A stretch of DNA of 64,000 nt from SKLM01 sp964542755 (GCA_964542755.1 CAZIWL010000007.1:1-64000); one strand, 5' to 3'. Shown: positions 32,745 through 41,494, counted from the stretch's first letter. Program-made: numbers and translations. The notes: generated by a model from the letters alone, not told the origin.

Positions 32745-34877
32745 TTACATGCCTCCCTCGTGTGCGTCCGTGGCGTGGGTGACCAGCACGTGTTCGGAAG
32801 GTCTCTCCCCCGCGCTAACCCCGGCGAAAGCCCCGAGGGGGACCTCCATGAAGAGCGGACGCTGTGTGTTCTCCTCGATGCTCTCGAGCTCGATCCCTTC
32901 CTCGCGGAAAAGCCGCTCGATCAGCGTGGTACACGTCTTGCCGCCGCAGGCTCCCATCCCGGCCCGAGTGACGGCTTTGATGTAGTTCATGTCGCGCACA
33001 CCAGACCGAATCAGTTCCCGGATCTCCCCCGCCGTGACCCGCTCACAACGGCAGATGATCTCGTCGTCCGCTAGCCGCTCAACGGCCTGTCCCTCGGCCT
33101 CCGTGACCCAGGGGTCCTGGACTCGAATGCCGGCGATCCGTTTCGCGATCTCTCGGGGCGCTCTCACTCGCACGAGGAGGGCACGGTCGGCAAACCGGGG
33201 GGTGCGCACACGCGAGACCTCAACGTTGCCAAGCACCTTTCCTTCCGTGTCCAGCACGGTCACAATGTCGCCGGCGTCGATGGTCTCCGATGGGAACTCG
33301 TAGGGGATTGTGACTGTGGGACGCAAGCGGTCGTCACGGTAATCGACCAGTGTGATCGCCAGTCCCGGACAGACGGCGACGCACTGCTCGCAACCGATAC
33401 ATCCGTCTCCGATGTACTGCGGCAGGCCGCGGATGTCATTGCGCTCGATGACGATGCTTTCCTGAGGGCACACGGACGTGCAAGGGTTGCAGGGGATTTC
33501 CTGAGCACAGTGGAGGACCGGCAGGACACCTTCCTCCCCCTCCGGGATGTCCTCCGTCACGACGGCGCCAGGCCTCGACTTGAGAATCTCGGCGGTCCGA
33601 TGCCACTCGGGGGGAATGTCCCCTACGTCCCTCCCCAACGTTCTCGCGATCTCCAGGCCACGAATCCGACCGGTGAACATAGCTGCCGATGCCTCGGCAA
33701 TCTCCTCTGCGTCGCCAGCTGCGTAGACAGGAAGACCAAAGGTCTCTGCCTTCTCCACGAACTCGTCCACCGGCTCCAGCCCAACAGCCACGAGGACTGT
33801 ATCGCACGCAAAGGTCTTCTCCGTGTCGGGGATGGGTTCCCAGTTGTTGTCGATCTCGGCGATGGTGACCGAATCGACCCGACTCTCGCCGTTGGCGCTT
33901 ACGATGGTGTGGGAGGTGTAGATCGGGACGCCCAGGCGGCTCAACTTGTCCTTGTGAACCTTGTAGCCGCCACACTCAGCCAGCGCCTCGCAGAGACCGA
34001 TTACCTTGATATCCGCCTGCAGGGCGTGATAGCCAGCTATCAAGCCCACGTTCCCCCCGCCCACGATGAACAGCCGATCAGCCGACTTCACCATGTCGCG
34101 GTTGACCAGCGTCTGGAACGCACCGGCACCGTAGACACCGGGCAGGGTGTTCCCCTTGAACGCCAGGGACTTCTCCCGGGCCCCGGTTGCCACCAGAAGT
34201 GTCTGAGGGCGGACCAGCAGATAGTGACCCTCCCTCAGCAGACCGACTTTTCTGTCGGAGAAGACGGCAAGGGCCGTAGAGTCCAGCCAGACCTGCACGT
34301 TCTCGAAGTCACGCACCTCTTCTTCGAGTTTCTCGGCGATGTCGATGCCTCTCGTCCCAGCGTAGCAAGCTTCAATCGATCCGAAGAATTTGTGCGTCTG
34401 GAGCACCAGCTTGCCCCCCAGACGGTGTTTGTCGTCGACGATGAGGGTCCGGACGCCAGCCTTGCCCAGTTCGATGGCCGCGGAAAGCCCGGCCGGACCG
34501 CCGCCAATGATCAGGCACTCGATGTCGATCGTTCCGATGGGGTGAGTCTCCGGCGCGCTCTGAATGTCAGGCAGGGTCGGCCGTCCGTCCATGGGCTGGA
34601 CATCCATCCCGGCAAGCACGGGTGCCATACACGACTTGACGGGGATGCCATCCGCCATCACCAGGCACTGAGCACATTGCCCGTTGGCACAGAAGATGCC
34701 CTGGGGGGCGCCGTCCTTATGGTGATGCCCGAATATGCGGATGCCGTTGGCGAACAGGGCCGATGCGATGGTCTCACCCGCGTGCCCCGTCAGGGTCTCA
34801 CCCTGCCAGGTGAACTCGACGGCCTCTTCCTCTTCGGCCGCGAGGATGGGATGCTCACGGATCCGATAGTCCGTCAT
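32745..34877 (-). CDS. Fused Fe-S/FAD dehydrogenase alpha-gamma subunit with extra ferredoxin domain
   Basis: A 710-aa multidomain electron-transfer subunit. Order: 2Fe-2S domain (Cys63, Cys68, Cys71, Cys83), as in the small HcnA/LhpF-type subunit; FAD/NAD-type Rossmann flavoprotein (IIGGGPAGLSAA near 120, IVGGGNVGLIAG near 265); an inserted two-cluster ferredoxin-like segment (CNPCTSVCP and CIGCEQCVAVCPG, about 460-510); and a BFD-like C-terminal 2Fe-2S domain (CRCERVTAGEI, MGACGGKTC). There is no GCV-T domain, so it is not a heterotetrameric sarcosine oxidase alpha subunit. The ATG at 34877 has AAGGAGAG upstream; an earlier in-frame start at 34904 is less likely. Forms a complex with the downstream DAO-type subunit. 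Confidence 0.85.
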   Translation of the reverse strand: MTDYRIREHPILAAEEEEAVEFTWQGETLTGHAGETIASALFANGIRIFGHHHKDGAPQGIFCANGQCAQCLVMADGIPVKSCMAPVLAGMDVQPMDGRPTLPDIQSAPETHPIGTIDIECLIIGGGPAGLSAAIELGKAGVRTLIVDDKHRLGGKLVLQTHKFFGSIEACYAGTRGIDIAEKLEEEVRDFENVQVWLDSTALAVFSDRKVGLLREGHYLLVRPQTLLVATGAREKSLAFKGNTLPGVYGAGAFQTLVNRDMVKSADRLFIVGGGNVGLIAGYHALQADIKVIGLCEALAECGGYKVHKDKLSRLGVPIYTSHTIVSANGESRVDSVTIAEIDNNWEPIPDTEKTFACDTVLVAVGLEPVDEFVEKAETFGLPVYAAGDAEEIAEASAAMFTGRIRGLEIARTLGRDVGDIPPEWHRTAEILKSRPGAVVTEDIPEGEEGVLPVLHCAQEIPCNPCTSVCPQESIVIERNDIRGLPQYIGDGCIGCEQCVAVCPGLAITLVDYRDDRLRPTVTIPYEFPSETIDAGDIVTVLDTEGKVLGNVEVSRVRTPRFADRALLVRVRAPREIAKRIAGIRVQDPWVTEAEGQAVERLADDEIICRCERVTAGEIRELIRSGVRDMNYIKAVTRAGMGACGGKTCTTLIERLFREEGIELESIEENTQRPLFMEVPLGAFAGVSAGERPSEHVLVTHATDAHEGGM

Positions 34878-35074
34878 TGGGTCTCTCCTTGTCTCGATCC
34901 GCACTTTTGTTCACCTCTCTTGCTGGTCGGCTGCCTCCACGTATCGAGTGGCCGGCAGTGAATATGCGGGAACTCAAGCTCAGCTGCGGTCGCAGAGGGG
35001 GCTTATCTAAGGCCGTGTCCCAAGATGGTGATCAGCCACCGCTCGGGAAGCTGTGTGCGCTCTCTTCCCCGCCG

Positions 35075-35416
35075 TTAGCCCGGGGGCCAACTCAGAGGGC
35101 GCCCGCCCAGTAGATGCATGTGGAGATGGTGGATGGATTGACCGGCCTCCGCCCCGGTGTTGACCACCAGACGGTAGCCTGAGTCGAGGCCTTCGTCCTC
35201 GGCCAGCTGGCGTGCCACGAGGAAGAGTCTGCCCAACCAAACCTCATCTCCTGATTCGACCGCGTCGACACTTTCCACGTGTTCATTCGGTAGGATGAGG
35301 ATGTGCGTAGGGGCCTGGGGGTTCTGATCCCGAAAGGCCGTCACGTACTCCCCTTCATAGACGATGCGCGCTGACTCTTCGCCCGAGGCGATGCGACAGA
35401 AAACACAGGTCGTCAT
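35075..35416 (-). CDS. HIT family nucleotide hydrolase/transferase
   Basis: A 113-aa histidine-triad protein of the HINT type. The triad is H97-L-H99-M-H101 in QSIHHLHMHLLGG, and CVFCRIASGE with Cys4/Cys7 is the usual N-terminus. Family members hydrolyse purine phosphoramidates or dinucleoside polyphosphates. The ATG overlaps the mtaB stop as ATGA, so translation is coupled. No T-tailed terminator follows; the 197-bp gap to the dehydrogenase promoter region holds nothing recognised. Confidence 0.9.
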   Translation of the reverse strand: MTTCVFCRIASGEESARIVYEGEYVTAFRDQNPQAPTHILILPNEHVESVDAVESGDEVWLGRLFLVARQLAEDEGLDSGYRLVVNTGAEAGQSIHHLHMHLLGGRPLSWPPG

Positions 35417-36675
35417 AAGACAGCCTCTCCTCTCAAGTGGCCCTTCTCGGCACTCAGAATGCGCGCTTGGGTGATCTGGTTCATGAGATCTTGCTCGGCA
35501 TCTGCGACGACGCGGAGGTAGTTGTCTGTCCAGCCGGTCCAGTGACCGTCCTGCCGTTGTTTCTCCCAGAGCACGGGCAGCTCTCGACCCAGGAAGCGAA
35601 GTCGATACCGGCATCGTTGGCGGCGCGCTAGATTTCGTATCTTTCGGGCTCGGTCTTCCTTCACCTGGGAAGCGATGTGATGGGGGAGCCTTGAGGCTGG
35701 GGTGTGGGGTCGTTTGGAGTACGGGAAGACGTGGATCTTGGCGAAGGCTGTCTTCTCAACGAAGGCGTAGCTTGTGTCGAAGGCCGCCTGGTTCTCTCCA
35801 GGAAAGCCCACCATCACGTCGGTGGTGATCGCCACCTCGGGGATCTGGTCGCGGGCGGCCGCCACGAGTCGCGAGAATGCTTCCGTCGTGATGCGGCGTC
35901 CCATGCGCCGGAGCGTGTCGTCGCACCCGGATTGGAGCGGGAGGTGGAACTGTCGACAGAGACGGGAATCGTCCCAGAGATCGAAGAGGGTCTCCTGGAT
36001 GTCCCATGGCTCCAGGGAGGAGAGCCGAAGCCTCCGCACGTCGGTGTCGGCCAGGACGGCTTCGACCAGGGATCGCAGTCCTTCGGGATACCCCAGATCT
36101 TGCCCGTACGCCCCGAGACACGCACCTGTCAAGACTACCTCGCGGGCATCAGCTTTCTCCACCAGCATCTGAATCTCGTGGACCACGTCGGCCATTAGGC
36201 GGCTTCGAGACCGTCCACGCAGCGAGCGAACGATACAGTAGGTGCAGTGGTTGTCGCAGCCGTCCTGAACCTTGACAAAGGCCCTGGTTCGCATGGTCTC
36301 CAGGGTCTCACCCGCTTCGCCAGGACGCCCGGGTGACTGCGCAAGATTCGTGAGCAGGTCACCCGCGCGCTCTTTCTCCGCATTGGGAATCACCCAGCGG
36401 ACCCCGGGGAGTCGGGCCGAGGTCTCCGGCCGCAGAGTTGCGTAGCATCCCATGATGGCAAGCCGAGCCTGAGGGTTGTCGCGATGTAGGGAGCGCATCT
36501 CGTGCCGCGTCTTTCGCTCGGCCTGGGCGGTGACGGCACACGAGTTGACGGCGATGGTATCGGCTTCGGCTGCGCTGGCCACGATCGTATGCCCGGCCCT
36601 CGCCAGCTCCTGGGCCAGCAACTCGATCTCGCTCCAGTTGAGACGACACCCAACACTGTCGAGGTAGATCCGCAT
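35413..36675 (-). CDS. mtaB: tRNA t6A37 methylthiotransferase MtaB
   Basis: A 420-aa radical-SAM methylthiotransferase that adds a methylthio group to t6A37 of ANN-decoding tRNAs. The N-terminal UPF0004 domain supplies Cys in DSVGCRLNWSE, NSCAVT and IMGCYA; the radical-SAM motif is CDNHCTYC in VKVQDGCDNHCTYCIV, followed by RSRLMADVVHEI and LTGACLGAYGQDLG. The TRAM domain at the C-terminus is weak or shortened. The ATG at 36675 begins the conserved MRIYLDSVGC; longer in-frame starts read through the promoter. Confidence 0.9.
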   Translation of the reverse strand: MRIYLDSVGCRLNWSEIELLAQELARAGHTIVASAAEADTIAVNSCAVTAQAERKTRHEMRSLHRDNPQARLAIMGCYATLRPETSARLPGVRWVIPNAEKERAGDLLTNLAQSPGRPGEAGETLETMRTRAFVKVQDGCDNHCTYCIVRSLRGRSRSRLMADVVHEIQMLVEKADAREVVLTGACLGAYGQDLGYPEGLRSLVEAVLADTDVRRLRLSSLEPWDIQETLFDLWDDSRLCRQFHLPLQSGCDDTLRRMGRRITTEAFSRLVAAARDQIPEVAITTDVMVGFPGENQAAFDTSYAFVEKTAFAKIHVFPYSKRPHTPASRLPHHIASQVKEDRARKIRNLARRQRCRYRLRFLGRELPVLWEKQRQDGHWTGWTDNYLRVVADAEQDLMNQITQARILSAEKGHLRGEAVL

Positions 36676-36730
36676 AGCAACTTCACAGCTTTCTAGACGC
36701 GCAGGGCGTCTATCAGGAGCATCCGGGCTG

Positions 36731-36766
36731 GCAGAGCGATTATAGCACGCGTCCCCGCTCTGCAAA
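36731..36766 (-). promoter_or_regulatory. mtaB promoter inside an 8-bp inverted repeat
   Basis: Minus strand: TTTGCA (36766-36761, 4 of 6), 16-bp spacer, TATAAT (36744-36739, perfect). A perfect inverted repeat, GCAGAGCG at 36731-36738 and CGCTCTGC at 36756-36763, brackets the -10 box and touches the -35, so it could be an operator or a hairpin in readthrough RNA from priA. Confidence 0.6.
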
Positions 36767-36786
36767 AGGTCCACGGCCTGCCCCTC

Positions 36787-39390
36787 TCAGAGCACGTCAA
36801 CAGGATCCACCTCGACGTGCCAGCCTGGAGGTATGTCAACGCGGCTGAGGAATGCCGGTGGGTCTGGATGACGTATCAGGATCTGCCAGCGGTAGCGGCC
36901 TCGGAGGCGTGCGAAGAACGGAGGGGCCGGACCGATGAGATTGGTCGTGGGCCATCCAGACCGCGCCAGGCCCTGGCGCAGCGTTGTGCTGAGTGTTTGC
37001 GACCTCGACTCGGCGCGGTAGTAGTCCTCGTCCTCGCAGGTCAGCTTGGCCAGGCGGCTGTAGGGAGGGTAGCCTTGTTCCCGCCGGAAGGACAGTTCGC
37101 GATCCGCAAACCCATCGTAGTCGTGCGTCGAGGCGGCGACGATAGCGTAGTGGTGTGGGTGGTAGCTCTGTATGACGACCCGGCCGCCCAGGAGCCCACG
37201 GCCCGCCCTTCCCGCCACCTGGGTGAGCAGTTGGAAGGTCCTCTCGCTGGACCGGAAGTCCGGCAGGTTGAGCGCCGTGTCCGCTGAGATGACGCCGACC
37301 ACCGTGACCAGAGGGAGATCCAGGCCTTTGGTGATCATCTGTGTCCCCACGAGAACATCGGCGGCTCCGCTCGAGAAACGTTCAAGGATTGTGCTGTGGG
37401 CCTCGTGGGTCTGAGCCGTGTCCCGGTCCCAGCGCAGCAGACGCGCCTCTGGCCACCGGTCGCGCACGGCATTCTCAAGCTTCTGGGTGCCAAGGCCGAA
37501 GTACCGAATGCGGGTGCCTCCGCACTCAGGACACCGCTCAGGCTGGGGCTCACGGTGATTGCAGTGGTGACAGATCAGCTGTGCCCCGGGGCGGTGGTAC
37601 GTCAGTGGAATATCACATTGGGGGCAGCGAACCACGTGACCGCAGTCACGGCATAGCACGTGGGTGGCGCTCCCCCGGCGGTTGAGGAATAGGATCACCT
37701 GTTCTCCGCGCGGCAGCGCCCCATCAATGGCCTCTTGGAGTGGCCGGCTGAAGATAGATCGATTACCGGCCCGCAGCTCCGCGCGGAGATCCACGACCTG
37801 GACGGGCGGCAAGGGTAGATAACGCGCCTTGCTGCTCTCGCTGCTCAGGGAGCGGTAGCGCGTCATCGCCAGATGGTGTCGGGCCTGGAGCTCCTGCAGC
37901 CGGCGGGTGTGCCCCATGATGCGCCGGGGCATCTCCTGCAGGGAGAACTCGCCCTGGGCGGCTCTGTAGTATGAGACCAGGCTGGGTGTGGCCGAGCCAA
38001 GAATCACCGTTGCTCCCGCCAGGTGACCGAGCTCAAGGGCCGTATCTCGGGCGTGGTAACGCGGACGCGGGGCCACCTGTTTGTAGCTGTCGTCGTGTTC
38101 CTCGTCCAGCACGATCAGACCGAGAGGGGAGAGGGGCACAAATAGAGCTGAACGGGGGCCGACCACCACGTCCACGAGCCCCTCTCGCGCCCTTCGCCAG
38201 GTGTCATAACGCTCGCCGTCCGTAAGGGCACTGTGGAGAACGGTCACACGGTCCGGGAAGCGGCCCGCGAAGCGAGCCACCGTCTGAGGCGTCAGCGATA
38301 TCTCCGGAACTAGAATGATAGCCTTGCGCCCTTGGCGAAGGACCTCGTCCACGGCGCGGAGGTAGATCTCGGTCTTGCCCGAGCCCGTCACCCCGTGGAG
38401 CAAGTAGGAACCGGGCGTCCTGCTGTGGCTCGACGCGTGTCTTGCATCACGAAGTGGTCCGGGCCGCGCCCTTCGGTCGATACCTTGCTTGATCGCTCGC
38501 CACACGGCCTGCTGGTCCGACGTCAGCGGCGGTGGCTCCGTGGTGACGAAGACGTCGCCGGCCAGCGGGTCCCGCCATACCTCCCTCTTGGAGAACACGA
38601 CGGCTCCTCGCTCCTCCAACTTCTTGAGGTGGTACCTGTCACAGTCGGTCTCCTCGTAGACCCAGCTCACCGGCACCGGCGCCCTCTCGAATTTGAGGAG
38701 ATCCAGGATCGGAGGGTAGCATGCACTTTTCAGTCCCTTCGTCGCCTGGGCAAGATCCACCTCCGGCACCAGACGCACGTGCTCCACGAGCTTCGGCCCG
38801 GCCGACGGCGCGGCGAGAAAGGACTCTCGCGTGACGACGCCCCGGCGCTCGAGCTGTCGCGAGGCTGTACGCCAATCCACGCCAGGCAGCGCAGCGTTCA
38901 ACTGATTGCCTGTGAGCCGGCCCCGACGTTTGAGCAACTCCAAGAGCTGCCCCTGCGCGTCGGTGTTGGCAGCATCCGGCTCGGCCCGGTCGTTGAGGGC
39001 GACCCGTACGTCGGAATGGCCTATCATCCCGGGAGGGAGCATCAGCTCGAGGCATTCATAGAGGGAGGCGACGTACTCGTCCCTCATCCACCCGGCCAAA
39101 TCGATCTGTTCGGGCGTCAGCACCGGGTCGGGATCGACTAGCGATCCTACCGGGCGGGTGTCAACAGCAGGCGGATCCCTGCTCAGGCCAACAACGACGC
39201 CGTAGAGCCGACGGGCTCGGAATGGGACCACGACCAGGGAGCCGATACCGACTTGTCCGATGAGTTCCTCGGGCACGTGGTACGTGAAAGCGGGTCCGTT
39301 TTCCGAGGCCTTCGCTGGAGAGAAGACCACCACATCGGCAAAGGCACGGTGTGTTTCTTCAGCCGTCGACGAGACCCCCGCGGTGCTCAT
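36787..39390 (-). CDS. priA: Primosomal protein N' (PriA helicase)
   Basis: An 867-aa replication-restart helicase. N-terminal 3'-DNA-binding domain (FTYHVPEELIGQVGIGSLVVVPFRARRLYGVVVG), Walker A GVTGSGKTEIYL, DEEH box LIVLDEEHDDSYKQ, zinc-binding cysteines in CRDCGHVVRCPQCDIPLTYH and CHHCNHREPQPERCPECGG, and helicase-C GTQMITKGLDLPLVTVVGV. Length is somewhat above the usual 730-820. The ATG at 39390 was chosen because the conserved domain begins soon after; the longer frame overlaps the permease gene. It starts 20 bp after a polysaccharide-export permease, an unusual partner. Confidence 0.92.
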   Translation of the reverse strand: MSTAGVSSTAEETHRAFADVVVFSPAKASENGPAFTYHVPEELIGQVGIGSLVVVPFRARRLYGVVVGLSRDPPAVDTRPVGSLVDPDPVLTPEQIDLAGWMRDEYVASLYECLELMLPPGMIGHSDVRVALNDRAEPDAANTDAQGQLLELLKRRGRLTGNQLNAALPGVDWRTASRQLERRGVVTRESFLAAPSAGPKLVEHVRLVPEVDLAQATKGLKSACYPPILDLLKFERAPVPVSWVYEETDCDRYHLKKLEERGAVVFSKREVWRDPLAGDVFVTTEPPPLTSDQQAVWRAIKQGIDRRARPGPLRDARHASSHSRTPGSYLLHGVTGSGKTEIYLRAVDEVLRQGRKAIILVPEISLTPQTVARFAGRFPDRVTVLHSALTDGERYDTWRRAREGLVDVVVGPRSALFVPLSPLGLIVLDEEHDDSYKQVAPRPRYHARDTALELGHLAGATVILGSATPSLVSYYRAAQGEFSLQEMPRRIMGHTRRLQELQARHHLAMTRYRSLSSESSKARYLPLPPVQVVDLRAELRAGNRSIFSRPLQEAIDGALPRGEQVILFLNRRGSATHVLCRDCGHVVRCPQCDIPLTYHRPGAQLICHHCNHREPQPERCPECGGTRIRYFGLGTQKLENAVRDRWPEARLLRWDRDTAQTHEAHSTILERFSSGAADVLVGTQMITKGLDLPLVTVVGVISADTALNLPDFRSSERTFQLLTQVAGRAGRGLLGGRVVIQSYHPHHYAIVAASTHDYDGFADRELSFRREQGYPPYSRLAKLTCEDEDYYRAESRSQTLSTTLRQGLARSGWPTTNLIGPAPPFFARLRGRYRWQILIRHPDPPAFLSRVDIPPGWHVEVDPVDVL

Positions 39391-39410
39391 AGGCCCGGCG
39401 GCGCCCGGCG

Positions 39411-40247
39411 CTAGACCTCCTCGCCGAAACGGGGGCTGTAGCGCAGGAAGACCGCATACCCAACCGCGAGTACGACGAGGGATGTCACGGCGGTGCGAAG
39501 CAAGAAATCGAGTCCCGTGTAGGTCCCCCGGTAGAGCAGGTCTCGATAGGAGGCGATCACCGACGCCATAGGATTCAGGCGTCTGAGCCAAAGTTGCGCG
39601 TCGAACGTGATCCCCAAAATCGTCTTCTCCTCGCCTATCTGTGTGATGGGATAGAAGACGGGCGTGAGAAAGAACCATGCCTGCATCAATACGCTCAGGA
39701 TGATCTGGGTGTCGCGGTAGAAGACGTTAAGCGTGGCAAGCATCAGGCATATGCCCAGGGCGAAAGCCATTTGCACAAGGATGGGTATCGGCAGCAAGAG
39801 GGCCCAGGGCGTTATCCTCGCCCCGGAGACCAGAGCCAGACCAAAGAAGACGGGCAGCGCGATCACGAAGTTGACCAGGTTCGACAGGAGAATCGAGATG
39901 GGCAGTACCTCTCGCGGGAAGTAGACCTTCTTGATGAGGTGGGCGTTCCCAACGATGCTGTTCGTCGCCTCCATGACTGCCTGTGAGAAGAACTGCCACG
40001 GCAGGAGCGCCGAAAGAAGGAAGACGTGGTAGTGTTCGAGATCGGAGCGGATGAACAGGAAATTGAAGACAACCGTGAACACCAGCATCATCAGCAGTGG
40101 ATTCGCCCAAGACCACACAATCCCCAGCACGGAATTCCTGTAGCGAACCTTCAAGTCTCGTACCACAAGATTGCGAATCAGCTCGCGATACGTCCAGAGC
40201 TCGCGGAGCCGACCACCTATGCTTCTGGAGAACTGGTTTCCGCTCAC
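39411..40247 (-). CDS. ABC-2 type polysaccharide/lipid export permease
   Basis: A 278-aa Wzm/TagG-like permease with six helices. Family marks: LIRNLVVRDLKVRYRNSVLGIVWSWANPLLMMLVFTVVF, the amphipathic VYFPREVLPISILLSNLVNFVIA, and NPMASVIASYRDLLYRG. It would export a glycan or glycolipid with a Wzt/TagH ATPase, but none is visible in the window. GTG start overlapping the glycosyltransferase stop by 4 nt (GTGA). The LivG/LivF ATPases are importer-type and not its partners. Confidence 0.88.
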   Translation of the reverse strand: MSGNQFSRSIGGRLRELWTYRELIRNLVVRDLKVRYRNSVLGIVWSWANPLLMMLVFTVVFNFLFIRSDLEHYHVFLLSALLPWQFFSQAVMEATNSIVGNAHLIKKVYFPREVLPISILLSNLVNFVIALPVFFGLALVSGARITPWALLLPIPILVQMAFALGICLMLATLNVFYRDTQIILSVLMQAWFFLTPVFYPITQIGEEKTILGITFDAQLWLRRLNPMASVIASYRDLLYRGTYTGLDFLLRTAVTSLVVLAVGYAVFLRYSPRFGEEV

Positions 40248-41494
40248 GTGTCCCTCTGCATCTCTACGCTCCCGGCTGCTCGTCTCGGAGCCTCTGTTTC
40301 GCCGAGGAGAGACTGGTAGATCTCCAACAGCCGCTGCCCGGAGCGCTCCCAGGAGAAGTGGGCGCTCGCTCGGGCGCGCAGCCTCCGCCCGAGCGCTCGT
40401 CGTTCAGGGCGCGGGAGCTTGAGCAACTCGTGCATAGCCCTGGCGAGAGCCCTTGAGTCGCCCACAGGGCTCGCATACGCGCCCAGTGATCCCAGGTACT
40501 CCCGGCTGACGGGCGTGTCGAAAGCGACGGTGGGCAGCTCCATCGCCATGTAGTTCAGGATCTTGCCCGCGCCCTCGGTCGTCGAGAGCTTCGGCGCCAC
40601 TGCGATATCGCCCAGCGCCAGGTGTCTAGGGGCGTCCTCGTACGGCACCTTCCCTGTGAAGGTCACGTGCTCCTCGATGCCTAGCTCCCGTGCCATATCC
40701 CGGTATCTCTCAACGCTCGGAAACCCCATCATCAACAGGTGGAACGGGGTCTCCCAGGCCATCAGATGGGTGGCAGCCCGGAGGAGATGGGGCGTCCCCT
40801 GATAGTCGGCCAGAAGCCCGAGATAGGCGACTATGGGTCGATCATCCGGGAGGTGTAGGGCCGCGCGACTCTGTGCCAGGACCGCGGCGTCTATGGCGCG
40901 AGGATGAAAGAACTCCAGGCTGACACAGTCGGGCAGGGCGTGGACCGTCTCCTCACGGCACTCAAAGTCTTGCTTGAGGAGGAGGGCTGTCGCGCTGGTG
41001 CTGGACACGATGGCATCTGGCATCTGCGTGATGCGCCGTTCCAGGAGTCTCGCCCAGCGGTGCCAGGCCCCTTCGGGATTCAGGAAATGGTGGTCCACCA
41101 TCTCGCTCGTCATACTACCTTGAAAGTCCGCCACCAATGGAAGCCCCTTCAGCCCGCTGAGCAGGCGCCCGATCAGCGCGCCCTCATGGAGGTGTCCATG
41201 GATCAGGTCGTAATCGTGCCTCAGGACGGTCTCCAAGCCGGTCCACACCAGGAAGGCATCGAAGGCGATCTTGTGGAGCGACGACCCGACCTCGTAGTTG
41301 GACCTCCACGGCGTCGCTCTCGTGCGCACGATATCGAGATCTGGAAGGTCACGCCCCAGGTAGTACGTGACGATCGTTACCCGGTGGCCCAATCGCTGAA
41401 GGGCCCGGGTCTCCTCCAGGATCCGTACGTGACACCCGTAGTCCAGAAAGAAGGACGTCGGGGCAACCATCAGAATGCGGTATGATTGGCTCAA
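40244..41494 (-). CDS. Glycosyltransferase family 4
   Basis: A 416-aa GT-B enzyme. Acceptor half: LDYGCHVRILEETRALQRLGHRVTIVT and DLIHGHLHEGALIG. Donor half: PIVAYLGLLADYQGTPHLLRAA and LSTTEGAGKILNYMAMELPTVAFDTP, where the usual E-x7-E is recognisable. Likely adds a sugar to a lipid-linked glycan. The start is a TTG with a weak ribosome site; the beginning SYRILMVAPTSFF fits the family. Translation is coupled to the export permease downstream. Confidence 0.85.
   Translation of the reverse strand: MSQSYRILMVAPTSFFLDYGCHVRILEETRALQRLGHRVTIVTYYLGRDLPDLDIVRTRATPWRSNYEVGSSLHKIAFDAFLVWTGLETVLRHDYDLIHGHLHEGALIGRLLSGLKGLPLVADFQGSMTSEMVDHHFLNPEGAWHRWARLLERRITQMPDAIVSSTSATALLLKQDFECREETVHALPDCVSLEFFHPRAIDAAVLAQSRAALHLPDDRPIVAYLGLLADYQGTPHLLRAATHLMAWETPFHLLMMGFPSVERYRDMARELGIEEHVTFTGKVPYEDAPRHLALGDIAVAPKLSTTEGAGKILNYMAMELPTVAFDTPVSREYLGSLGAYASPVGDSRALARAMHELLKLPRPERRALGRRLRARASAHFSWERSGQRLLEIYQSLLGETEAPRRAAGSVEMQRDT

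Noticed and set aside
31585..34877. Heterotetrameric sarcosine oxidase (SoxAB)
   Set aside because: The large subunit has no folate-binding GCV-T domain and no SoxD/SoxG genes are present; domain order fits the D-hydroxyproline/HcnABC-type complexes better.
33510..34961. Long open frame on the + strand opposite the Fe-S/FAD subunit
   Set aside because: Antisense shadow of a GC-rich gene: no ribosome site, no domain, arginine/glycine/leucine-rich mirror composition. The same applies to the + strand frame at 6464-7573 and the minus-strand frame at 2920-4038.
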